64,000 nucleotides of DNA. It comes from Zoogloea sp044344315 (lineage in GTDB: Bacteria; Pseudomonadota; Gammaproteobacteria; Burkholderiales; Rhodocyclaceae). This document shows positions 44,444 through 55,194 of this stretch, piece after piece. Location: contig NZ_JBIJDC010000013.1 in NCBI RefSeq assembly GCF_044344315.1, positions 1-64,000 on the forward strand. Direction: 5' to 3'. Every line of letters starts with the position of its first letter. Within the stretch, counting starts at the first letter, position 1. A model generated the notes under the pieces. That model was not told the DNA's origin, ran no database searches, and worked only from the letters and a program-made list of their open reading frames with translations. The position numbers were made by a program, and so were the translations under genes.

Positions 44444-44932
44444 ATGAAGCACGCTCCCTGGTGGCATGGCCAGCGCGGCGAGGCCTATGTCGCCGTGCAG
44501 GCGGTGCTGCTCGGCCTGATCCTTTTCGGCCCGACCGGCAAGGAGACGCTACCGCCATGGCCAGCCGCCCTCAGCGGTCCGGCCACGATCTGCGGACTGG
44601 TGCTCCTGGTGGCCGGGGGGCTGATATCGGTGGCCGCCGCCGTCGGGCTCGGCCGCAACCTGACGCCCCTGCCCCACCCCCGCAACGACTGCCAGCTGGT
44701 GGAAACAGGGCTCTACGGGTGGGTGCGCCACCCGATCTATTGCGGTTTGATCCTTGCCGGTCTTGGCTGGGCGCTGTTTGTGCAGGGCTGGCTGACGCTG
44801 GCCTGGGCCGGCCTCTTGCTGGTGTTCTTCGACATCAAGTCACGGCGCGAGGAAGCCTGGCTGATGGCCCGCTTTCCCACTTATGCAGCCTACCGCAAGC
44901 GGGTGCGCAAGCTGATTCCCTACCTGTATTGA
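44444..44932 (+). CDS. Isoprenylcysteine carboxyl methyltransferase-like (ICMT/PEMT) membrane protein
   Basis: A 162-residue membrane protein with four hydrophobic segments. The family signature LVETGLYGWVRHPIYCGLIL, followed by EEAWLMARFPTYAAYRKRVRKLIPYLY, contains the RHPxY and Exx(x)L...F..Y..Y residues that bind SAM in ICMT-like enzymes. The methyl acceptor in bacteria is generally unknown. It begins 21 bases after the preceding small gene. Confidence 0.9.
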   Translation: MKHAPWWHGQRGEAYVAVQAVLLGLILFGPTGKETLPPWPAALSGPATICGLVLLVAGGLISVAAAVGLGRNLTPLPHPRNDCQLVETGLYGWVRHPIYCGLILAGLGWALFVQGWLTLAWAGLLLVFFDIKSRREEAWLMARFPTYAAYRKRVRKLIPYLY

Positions 44933-44941
44933 AGCCGCGAC

Positions 44942-45880
44942 TCAGCCCAGCTCGGCACGATTGCGGCCATTGCGCTTGGCCTGATAGAGATTGGCATCAG
45001 CCGTGCGGAACAGGGGTACCAGGGAACCCTCTGCACAGGTAACACGGACGCCACCGGCCGACAGGGTAACCACGCCCCATTCAGCATTCTGGACGTGGGG
45101 AATGGTGGCGGCATGCACCGCCGTTACCACCGCGCCGGCGATCTTTGCATAGCCTTCGGGGGTGACCGCTGGCAGGACCAGCGAGAACTCCTCCCCGCCA
45201 TAACGGGCCGCAAAGGCACCGCGGGCCAGGCCCGCCGCATTGGCCTTGTCGCCCACGTCAGCGAGGATGCGGGCAATCGCTCGCAGGCAGTCGTCGCCGG
45301 CCTGGTGACCGTAGTGATCGTTGTAGCGCTTGAAATGGTCCACATCGAGCATCAGCAAGCCGAACGACGCCTCTACGCGCATCGCCTCGGCCCACTGATT
45401 GTCCAGGCGAAGATCCATGTGCCGCCGGTTGTAGAGGCCCGTCAGGCCATCATGGCTGGCCAGCGCCTCCAGCTTACGGTTGGCGCGGGACAACTCGGCC
45501 CGCAGGGCCGCGATGCGCGCCATAGCCTTCATCTTGGCCTCGAGCACGGCCTCGGGCATCGATTTGGCGATGAAATCATCTCCCCCCGCCTCAATGGCCG
45601 TAACCAGGTTTTCGTGGGTGTCGGAGGCGGTCAGGAAGATGATCGGAGTCCATGCCCAGTCTTCGTTGGCCTCCAGGGCCCGGATCCGCTGGACTGCCTC
45701 GAAACCGTTCATCACCGGCATCTCGATGTCCATGAGCACCAGATCCGGCTGAGCATCCCGAAAACGGGACAGCGCCACTTCGCCGTTCTCGGCAAAGATC
45801 ACCTCGTGACCGATGGTCGTCAAGCGCGCCCCGATGACCGTTGCCACGGCCCGGGAGTCATCCACCAGCAGAATCCGCAT
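44942..45880 (-). CDS. Response regulator-diguanylate cyclase (REC-GGDEF), I-site absent
   Basis: A 312-residue PleD/WspR-like protein. The receiver domain has VDDSR, phosphoacceptor Asp51 in LMDIEMP and FLTASD, with a Lys in IAKSMPE. A helical linker (112-140) leads to a GGDEF domain with LASHDGLTGLYNRRHMD, MLDVDHFKRYNDHYGHQAGD and active-site GGEEF at 228-232. The residues where RxxD should stand (219-222) read ARGA, so allosteric product inhibition is probably lost. The partner kinase is not adjacent. Confidence 0.94.
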   Translation of the reverse strand: MRILLVDDSRAVATVIGARLTTIGHEVIFAENGEVALSRFRDAQPDLVLMDIEMPVMNGFEAVQRIRALEANEDWAWTPIIFLTASDTHENLVTAIEAGGDDFIAKSMPEAVLEAKMKAMARIAALRAELSRANRKLEALASHDGLTGLYNRRHMDLRLDNQWAEAMRVEASFGLLMLDVDHFKRYNDHYGHQAGDDCLRAIARILADVGDKANAAGLARGAFAARYGGEEFSLVLPAVTPEGYAKIAGAVVTAVHAATIPHVQNAEWGVVTLSAGGVRVTCAEGSLVPLFRTADANLYQAKRNGRNRAELG

Positions 45881-45942
45881 TACCCAGCCTGCCTGTCGTT
45901 ATATATCTAAAGGGATAGTAACGCAGCAAACCCGCAAAACTT

Positions 45943-45993
45943 GAGGGGACGTCCCCTCGCCAGCGGACAGGGCCGGAACTTGGGACAGATCAA
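45943..45993 (+). promoter_or_regulatory. Candidate regulatory sites upstream of norE: palindrome and FNR/Dnr-like box
   Basis: GAGGGGACGTCCCCTC (45943-45958) is a perfect 16-base palindrome. TTGGGACAGATCAA (45980-45993) matches 8 of the 10 fixed bases of the FNR/Dnr consensus TTGAT-N4-ATCAA, with a perfect right half. It lies 34 bases before the norE start, near for an activator site unless the leader is very short. Assignment is inference. Confidence 0.4.
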
Positions 45994-46027
45994 GGTCTCC
46001 CGGCGCCACCCCGGCGACACTCCGGGC

Positions 46028-46624
46028 ATGGACGCTGCCCCTGCCCCCTCCCACCCGGGCCATGGCCCGGCCGCCGCCCCCCCGGGTGACCTGGCGATCT
46101 GGTTCTTCATCCTGGCCGAACTGCTGGCCTTCGGGGTGTTCTTTGCTGCCTACGCCTTTGCACGGGCCCACGACGTCGAACTCTTCGACAGCATGCAGCA
46201 GACCCTCGACCGGCAGGCAGGGGCCCTCAACACGGTGCTGCTGATCAGTGGCAGCGCCTGCGTGGCACGGGCGGTGGAGGCCGTCGGCCGGAGCCGCTCG
46301 GCCACCGGCGCCCGCTGGCTGCTGGCGGGCATCGCCTGCGGTGGCGGCTTCCTGGTGGTGAAGGGCTTCGAGTACGCCGACAAGTTCGGAGCGGGCATCA
46401 ACCTGTCCACCAATACCTTCTACATGTTCTACCTGTCCCTCACCTTCTTTCACTTCATGCACGTCATCCTCGGCATGGTGATCCTGGTGGCCCTATGGGT
46501 GAAGACCCGCCAGGGCGCCTACGGACCAGCCGACATGAATGGCATCGAAAGCGGCGCCGCCTACTGGCACATGGTGGATCTGGTCTGGATCGTCCTCTTC
46601 CCGCTGGTCTACGTGATGCGATGA
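46028..46624 (+). CDS. norE: NorE-like cytochrome c oxidase subunit III family protein
   Basis: A 198-residue membrane protein with five hydrophobic segments, of the haem-copper oxidase subunit III family. DLAIWFFILAELLAFGVFFAAYAF, the VVKGFEYADKFGAGI segment and YLSLTFFHFMHVILGMVIL are characteristic. It is shorter than true CoxC (about 270), as NorE is, and no subunit I or II is adjacent. NorE supports assembly or activity of nitric oxide reductase. Its stop overlaps norF as ATGA. Confidence 0.9.
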   Translation: MDAAPAPSHPGHGPAAAPPGDLAIWFFILAELLAFGVFFAAYAFARAHDVELFDSMQQTLDRQAGALNTVLLISGSACVARAVEAVGRSRSATGARWLLAGIACGGGFLVVKGFEYADKFGAGINLSTNTFYMFYLSLTFFHFMHVILGMVILVALWVKTRQGAYGPADMNGIESGAAYWHMVDLVWIVLFPLVYVMR

Positions 46625-46893
46625 ACACCCGTCACCTCAACACCGTGTGGGTTGTGCTTCTGCTGGCCACCCTCGCCACCTGGGCCATCGGCGAGATCGG
46701 CGACCAGCTGGGCATCGCCGGCCCCCTGGCCATGTTTCTGCTGCTGACCATCAGCTTCGTCAAGGGTCGCCTCGTAGTGCTCGATTTCATGGGCCTGCGC
46801 GGGGTCAAATTCTTCTGGCGCGGCCTGCTGATAGGCTGGCTGCTCCTCGTTTCGGCCCTGATTGCCATCGCTTACTGGATTGCCCTCAAATGA
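46621..46893 (+). CDS. norF: NorF-like small membrane protein
   Basis: A 90-residue protein with three hydrophobic helices (VVLLLATLATWAIG, LAMFLLLTISFVKGRLVVLDFMGL, GLLIGWLLLVSALIAIAYWIA) related to prokaryotic oxidase subunit IV. The ATWAIGE and FVKGRLVVLDFM elements fit NorF. It overlaps norE upstream and norQ downstream by four bases each, so the three are translated as a unit. Confidence 0.87.
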   Translation: MNTRHLNTVWVVLLLATLATWAIGEIGDQLGIAGPLAMFLLLTISFVKGRLVVLDFMGLRGVKFFWRGLLIGWLLLVSALIAIAYWIALK

Positions 46894-47687
46894 ACGCCCC
46901 CATGGAAACCAACATTCCCTTCTACGAAGCGTCCGGCAACGAAGTGGAGGTCTTCGAGCAGGCGTGGAAGAACCGCCTGCCACTGCTCATCAAGGGCCCC
47001 ACCGGCGTTGGCAAGACCCGCTTCGTCGCCCACATGGCGGCCCGCCTCGGCCTTCCCCTGTTCACCGTAGCCTGCCACGACGACCTCACCGCCGCCGACC
47101 TGGTCGGCCGTCACCTGCTTGGCGACGGACAGACGGTATGGAGCGACGGCCCCTTGACCCGCGCCGTACGCACCGGAGGCATCTGCTACCTGGACGAAGT
47201 GGTCGAGGCCCGCCGGGACACCACTGTGGTGATCCACCCCCTGGCCGACGACCGCCGCGTGCTGCCCATCGAGCGCACCGGCGAACTGCTCCACGCCCCC
47301 GACAGCTTCATGCTGGTGATGTCCTACAACCCGGGCTACCAGAACTTCCTGAAGGGCCTCAAGCCCTCCACGCGCCAACGCTTCATCAGCCTGCGCTTCG
47401 ACTTCCCCGCCGCCTCCCGGGAAGAGTCCATCCTGCTGGGTGAAGCCGGCTGCGACCCGATGCTGGCCAGGCAGCTTGTATCCATCGCCGGGCGCCTGCG
47501 CAGCCTGAAGGACGTGGACCTGGAAGAGGTGGTGTCCACCCGCCTGCTGGTCTATGCAGCCAAGCTGGTGAAGGTCGGGCTGGACCCGGTGGAGGCCTGC
47601 CGCTCGGCGCTGGTGGAGAGCCTGACGGACGACGCGGATGTAGCCGACGCCCTGCTGGAGGTGGTGCGGGCGACGTTCGGGCGGTGA
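46890..47687 (+). CDS. norQ: NorQ/CbbQ-family MoxR AAA+ ATPase
   Basis: A 265-residue AAA+ chaperone. Walker A is KGPTGVGKTRF near residue 36, the HDDLTAADLVGRHLL segment follows, Walker B is GGICYLDEVVEAR near 110, and sensor I is MSYNPGYQNFLKGLKP. The C-terminal CbbQ domain reads from VSTRLLVYAAKLV. NorQ with NorD matures or activates nitric oxide reductase; CbbQ relatives act on Rubisco. Association with norE and norF supports NorQ. Neither norD nor norCB is in the window. Confidence 0.93.
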   Translation: MNAPMETNIPFYEASGNEVEVFEQAWKNRLPLLIKGPTGVGKTRFVAHMAARLGLPLFTVACHDDLTAADLVGRHLLGDGQTVWSDGPLTRAVRTGGICYLDEVVEARRDTTVVIHPLADDRRVLPIERTGELLHAPDSFMLVMSYNPGYQNFLKGLKPSTRQRFISLRFDFPAASREESILLGEAGCDPMLARQLVSIAGRLRSLKDVDLEEVVSTRLLVYAAKLVKVGLDPVEACRSALVESLTDDADVADALLEVVRATFGR

Positions 47688-47715
47688 AAGGAAGAAAGGC
47701 TTCAAACAACACAAA

Positions 47716-47742
47716 GCCCGGGCGGAGAATCCCCGCCCGGGC
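47716..47742. terminator. Bidirectional stem-loop between norQ and the PEP-CTERM gene
   Basis: GCCCGGGCGG (47716-47725) pairs with CCGCCCGGGC (47733-47742). On the minus strand it is followed by TTTGTGTTGTTTG, a moderate T-rich tract, so it best terminates the PEP-CTERM gene and may also slow transcripts from norQ. Confidence 0.75.
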
Positions 47743-47783
47743 CAGTGAAGCAATACCGGTCAAGCCGGCAACCAGACCTGCAA

Positions 47784-48446
47784 TCAGGCCTGAGTCTTGC
47801 GGCGCATGATGCCCAGGCCGGCCAGGCCAAGGGCAGCCAGGGCCATGCTGGCGGGTTCCGGCACCTGTTGGCTGGCACGCAGCTCGATGGCGTCGATGGC
47901 CAGCGCGTTGTGGGTGCCGTCATGCAGGGACCGGCCGGCAACGCCGTCGCGCAGCAGGATGGTGTCAAAGCCACCACCTTCGAAACCGAGGTAATGGAAG
48001 CCGGTCATGTGGGCCACCGAACCGGCCAGCACCAGCGCACCGTCATCCCACAGTTCAAAGTAGGCCTGGTTATGCGTCGAATTGCCACTGCCGATCGCGA
48101 AGCCCACATCACCAAAATCCAGACCGCTGCTCAGGCTGAGGGAGGTGTAGCCAAAGTCACCACCGTTGGGATACCAGGCCCGGCTGCCGTCCCGACCACC
48201 CGGATTGTGGGTCACCCAGATGCCCATTTGGGACGGGTTGATCTGCTGCACCGTGATGCCACCTTCCGTGTAAGCACCGCTTCCGGTGTACATCGTTCCA
48301 CCGCTGGGGATGCTCTCGAAGCTGTTGAACTGAGTACGCTCGGTGTTGTTGATGAAGTCGGTGGTGTGCACCACGGGCGCGGCCTGAACGGCGCCGACAG
48401 CGAGAACAGCACACAGGCTGAGAAGAGAATGGCCAAGCAGTTTCAT
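47784..48446 (-). CDS. PEP-CTERM (exosortase-sorted) exported protein
   Basis: A 220-residue surface protein. A signal peptide (LLGHSLLSLCAVLAVGAVQA) precedes a beta-rich Gly/Ser domain of unknown function (residues about 22-190). The C-terminal sorting signal is VPEPASMALAALGLAGLGIM followed by RRKTQA: PEP motif, hydrophobic helix and basic tail. Exosortase cleaves such signals at the inner membrane. In floc-forming Rhodocyclales these proteins are linked to extracellular matrix; that role is inferred. The ATG at 48446 begins the signal peptide; an in-frame ATG at 48464 is possible. Confidence 0.92.
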   Translation of the reverse strand: MKLLGHSLLSLCAVLAVGAVQAAPVVHTTDFINNTERTQFNSFESIPSGGTMYTGSGAYTEGGITVQQINPSQMGIWVTHNPGGRDGSRAWYPNGGDFGYTSLSLSSGLDFGDVGFAIGSGNSTHNQAYFELWDDGALVLAGSVAHMTGFHYLGFEGGGFDTILLRDGVAGRSLHDGTHNALAIDAIELRASQQVPEPASMALAALGLAGLGIMRRKTQA

Positions 48447-48959
48447 GAAGGTCCCCGGCAGCATCCGGCACGATCACCGATGCGCAGCAAATGTCAAAAA
48501 GTGTAATTAAACCCAACGCTGCGCATTGTAGAGACCACGCCCGGGCGTTCGAAGAGGCCGACAGAAGGCCTCGCGACTTCCGTCACGGGGTTTTGGTGAC
48601 GTTCTTATCGGACAGCCTGAAATCCAGTCAGAAGGGGGCAGAGCCGGCCCTCAGGGCTTGCCAGGAACAATGGGAATCACTCCTGGCATCGGCATCGTGC
48701 CTGTCGGTCGCGCCCCCCCGGGAACAGGAAAGTTGAGGGCGGATGAATGAACAAGGGCGTCGAGATTTCTTACACGAGCGCAAGAATCCCGCCTCCCAAG
48801 TTTGCAATGCGCTGACCTTTAGAGGATTGCAGGTTTGCTTGCCGCCCTCTGCTTGCGCCAGCGCCGCTCGGAGAGCTGAATCCGCTACTGTGAATATCCG
48901 GACGCGCCACGACAAACGCGTCCGGGTGATCGGAGGGATCGCCGGCGTGCGTTCTTCGC
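48447..48959. other. Gene-free gap between the PEP-CTERM gene and the end of metH
   Basis: No supportable gene is seen. Two hairpins stand out: CGTCAC with GGTGACG around 48583-48602, and CCGGACGCG (about 48898) with CGCGTCCGG (about 48918). The second lies downstream of metH on its strand and could be a 3' stem-loop, but no T-run follows. Confidence 0.45.
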
Positions 48960-52661
<3,702 letters not shown>

Positions 52662-52744
52662 GGATCTACCTCGGAGTGCGTAAAACACAGCCGGAGGCGA
52701 CAGATGCAAAAGCAAACGGCGCGGCAAACCCGGCTGGAAGGTTT

Positions 52745-52810
52745 GCGAGCGCCGTTGTGGATTGCCGAGCCTGGCCCGCTGGATCAGCAGGTCGCAACGC
52801 TCCTCGGCAA
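52745..52810 (-). promoter_or_regulatory. S-adenosylhomocysteine (SAH) riboswitch in the metH leader
   Basis: Read on the minus strand, P1 is GCCGAG (plus-strand 52803-52808) pairing with CTCGGC (52764-52769). Between them are GGAGCGTTGCGAC, a small hairpin CCTGCTG/CAGCGGG and CCAG. After P1 comes AACGGCGCTC (52747-52756), whose CGCTC pairs with GAGCG in the first strand as the pseudoknot. This order and the sequences GAGGAGCGTTGC, CCAGGCTCGG and AACGGCGCTC match the published SAH-riboswitch consensus as I recall it. Binding SAH should raise metH expression, so the homocysteine released from SAH is recycled. About 85 bases separate it from the start codon. Confidence 0.93.
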
Positions 52811-52849
52811 GGGCCGGATTTTACGGGGTTTTCGGGTTTTTTGCCAAGC

Positions 52850-53098
52850 TCAGGCGGCGGCCTGCAGGGTGCCGCGGGCCAGGGATTCCCGGGCGTCATC
52901 CTTCCACCAGCCCAGGGCCGCGTAGTAGCCCTCCCACACGCAGCCGTTGCAGCCCCGGCCGCAGCAGGTGGTGGGCGGCGGCGGCGGGTTGCGATGCGTC
53001 GCCCCGACTGTCGCCAGGAGGCTGCGAATTGCGGCAATCTGGGCCTCTGCCTCGTGCAGGTCGGCAGGGCGGCGATCGAAGGGGCTGACAGGGGTCAT
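52850..53098 (-). CDS. Oxidoreductase-like domain small protein
   Basis: An 82-residue protein with the short Cys-rich motif PPPPPTTCCGRGCNGCVWEG followed by YYAALGWWKDDA, the signature of the oxidoreductase-like (PF09791-type) N-terminal domain found in small bacterial proteins and fungal oxidoreductases. The four Cys residues could bind a metal. A charged helix (ADLHEAEAQIAAIRSLLATV) precedes it. Function is unknown. Confidence 0.82.
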   Translation of the reverse strand: MTPVSPFDRRPADLHEAEAQIAAIRSLLATVGATHRNPPPPPTTCCGRGCNGCVWEGYYAALGWWKDDARESLARGTLQAAA

Positions 53099-53244
53099 GG
53101 ACAGTTCTCCGGCGGGGCTCGCGACGATAGCACTCCACCCGCCTTCCGCAAAGCCAGTCTGTCACATCCGGAAGCCCCCCCTTGTCACTGCCTGAGCATG
53201 ACGACGCGCATAGAATCGGCCCGCCCCCTCCACCGGAGTTCGCA

Positions 53245-54516
53245 GTGCCCCAAGTCCATTCGATCCTCTTCTTCGGCGACATTCTCCCGGGGTACGACGC
53301 CGTCACCTGTCGGCGTCAGATCCAGGCCCTGCTGAAGTGTTCGCCGGAAACCCTGGACAGCGTCTTCTCGGGCGAAAGGGTCAGTCTGCGCAAGGGTCTG
53401 GATGCCACCGATGCCCGGCGCTACCAGGAGCACCTGGAGGCCATCGGGTTGCGCATCGTGATCGAACCGCCACTCGCCCCTGCCCCTGCGCTCGCGGAAC
53501 CCGCACCCGAACTCACCCTCGCACCCAAGCCGGCGCCTGAACAATCGCCGGCCGCAAGCCCGCTGGCACAGCCCGGCGAACTCATGACCTGCCCGGCCTG
53601 CGGGGAAGAACAGCCACGCCGCACCCTGTGCCGGGCCTGCTCCATCGACATGCCCCGTTTCGCAACCTCCCGGGCCGCCGCACACGCGGCTCGAGCCGAC
53701 CAGCCCGCCGTTACCCACCTACTGCACCCCAGCGACACCCCACCTACATTGGCCGACAGCAGCATTGTCGGCCTGGACTTCCGCGGTCGCTTCGGGCGTC
53801 GCAACTTCCTGCTCACCGGCCTGCTGACCCTCGGCGGAAGTGTGATGCTGGCGCTGCTCGCCACCACCCTCGGCCTCCCGGGCATGCTGATCGGCGGGCT
53901 GGGCTTGTTCGTCATGTTCATCTACGGCGTCCGCAGCACGGTATTCCGTCTCCACGACCTGGGCCTCAGCGGGTGGTGGACACTGCTCACTTGGATCCCC
54001 TACCTGGGTGCGGTGGTGGCACTGCTGCTGCTCGTGGTGCCTGGCGAAAAAGGCAGCAATGCCTGGGGTGAGCCCGCCCGCCCGGTATCAGCCGTCGGGC
54101 TGCTGGGCGGAATGGCGCTGATCGGGGCCGCCATCTTCTTCGCCATCAGCGTCATCGGCACCCAGCTGCCGTCCCTGCCGGGGCTCCCCGCCGTACCGGG
54201 CAACGAGACGGGCAAGGCCGCCTTTACCCAGCGTTACGACGCCAGCCGCGACCGGATCGTCATGTACTCCCTGAGCACCTGCGGCTTCTGCGCCGAAAAA
54301 CGCCGGCAGTTCGACAGCATGGGCGTGCGCTATGTCGAGCACATCATCGATGAAGACCCCGCCGCCGAAGCCCGCCTCAACACCCGGCTGCACGAGGCCG
54401 GTCTCGGCAATGGGGCCATCGGTACGCCGATCATCGAGGTCAACGGCACCCTGCTCCCCAACAACCCCGGCTTTGGCGAAATCGGTCGGCATCTGAGCGG
54501 GGCGACAAAGGGCTGA
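53245..54516 (+). CDS. Membrane fusion protein: N-terminal domain, zinc ribbon, DUF805 and glutaredoxin
   Basis: A 423-residue protein. Residues 1-75 form an alpha/beta module (SILFFGDILPGYDAVTCRRQ, VFSGERVSLRKGLDATDARRY). After a Pro/Ala linker there is a zinc ribbon, Cys116, Cys119, Cys129 and Cys132. A DUF805 membrane domain follows (about 175-300; GRFGRRNFLLTG, RLHDLGLSGWWTLL). The C-terminal domain (about 335-423) is a glutaredoxin with CGFC at 346-349 and the cis-Pro in GTPIIEVNG. The orientation should place the redox domain on the same side as the N-terminus unless an additional helix (290-305) flips it. The GTG at 53245 has GGAG 6 bases upstream. It lies 56 bases before the lipid operon and may lead it. 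Confidence 0.87.
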   Translation: MPQVHSILFFGDILPGYDAVTCRRQIQALLKCSPETLDSVFSGERVSLRKGLDATDARRYQEHLEAIGLRIVIEPPLAPAPALAEPAPELTLAPKPAPEQSPAASPLAQPGELMTCPACGEEQPRRTLCRACSIDMPRFATSRAAAHAARADQPAVTHLLHPSDTPPTLADSSIVGLDFRGRFGRRNFLLTGLLTLGGSVMLALLATTLGLPGMLIGGLGLFVMFIYGVRSTVFRLHDLGLSGWWTLLTWIPYLGAVVALLLLVVPGEKGSNAWGEPARPVSAVGLLGGMALIGAAIFFAISVIGTQLPSLPGLPAVPGNETGKAAFTQRYDASRDRIVMYSLSTCGFCAEKRRQFDSMGVRYVEHIIDEDPAAEARLNTRLHEAGLGNGAIGTPIIEVNGTLLPNNPGFGEIGRHLSGATKG

Positions 54517-54571
54517 AGCATCAGCCCGGATGCATGGCAAAATCTGCCGGTCGGCATCCCGCACGCGCAAG

Positions 54572-55186
54572 ATGATCAGCATCTATCAGCTCAAACCCCG
54601 CTTCCAGGCACGCCTCCGCCCTATCGTCCGCCGGCTGGCAGCGGCCGGCGTCACGGCCAACCAGGTCACCCTGGCCGCCATGCTGATCTCCCTGGCCCTC
54701 GGCCTGGGGCTGTTCCTCAACACCGCCAACAGCAGCGCCTTCCTGTTATTGCCCTTGTGGATGTTCCTGCGCATGGCCTTCAATGCGGTGGATGGCATGC
54801 TGGCCCGGGAGTTTGGCCAGCAGTCACCCCTGGGCGCCTATTTCAACGAACTGTCCGATGTCATCTCCGACGCCGCCCTCTACCTGCCCTTCGTGGCCAT
54901 CGCGCCCTTCGGCTGGGGCAGCGTGGGGGCGGTGATCTTCCTGTCGGCCGTCTCCGAGATGGCCGGCGCCCTCGGGCCCATGGTCGGCGCCCCCCGCCAG
55001 TACGACGGCCCCATGGGAAAGAGCGACCGGGCCTTCCTGTTCGGCGCCCTCGGCCTGTGGCTGGGCCTGGTCGGCAGCCTGCCCGACGCGGCCCTGTGGA
55101 TCATGCCGGCGGCGGCCCTGGCCATCCTGCTCAACACCGTCAACCGCATCCGCAGCGGCGTCCGCCAGGCCCGCAGCCCACACTGA
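54572..55186 (+). CDS. CDP-alcohol phosphatidyltransferase family protein with altered signature
   Basis: A 204-residue integral membrane enzyme with about six helices. The family signature is D-x2-D-G-x2-A-R-x8-G-x3-D-x3-D. Here it reads Asn71, Asp74-Gly75, Ala78-Arg79, Gly88, Asn92 and Asp96, so the first and third acidic residues are Asn while spacing is exact. CDP-alcohol transferases displace CMP from CDP-diacylglycerol with an alcohol. Loss of two metal-binding Asp residues suggests a distinct subfamily with changed metal or substrate use; I recall relatives with the same NxxDG form, so it is unlikely to be a sequencing error. It heads the lipid operon; the next gene starts 8 bases later. 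Confidence 0.9.
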   Translation: MISIYQLKPRFQARLRPIVRRLAAAGVTANQVTLAAMLISLALGLGLFLNTANSSAFLLLPLWMFLRMAFNAVDGMLAREFGQQSPLGAYFNELSDVISDAALYLPFVAIAPFGWGSVGAVIFLSAVSEMAGALGPMVGAPRQYDGPMGKSDRAFLFGALGLWLGLVGSLPDAALWIMPAAALAILLNTVNRIRSGVRQARSPH

Positions 55187-55194
55187 GGTCAGCG

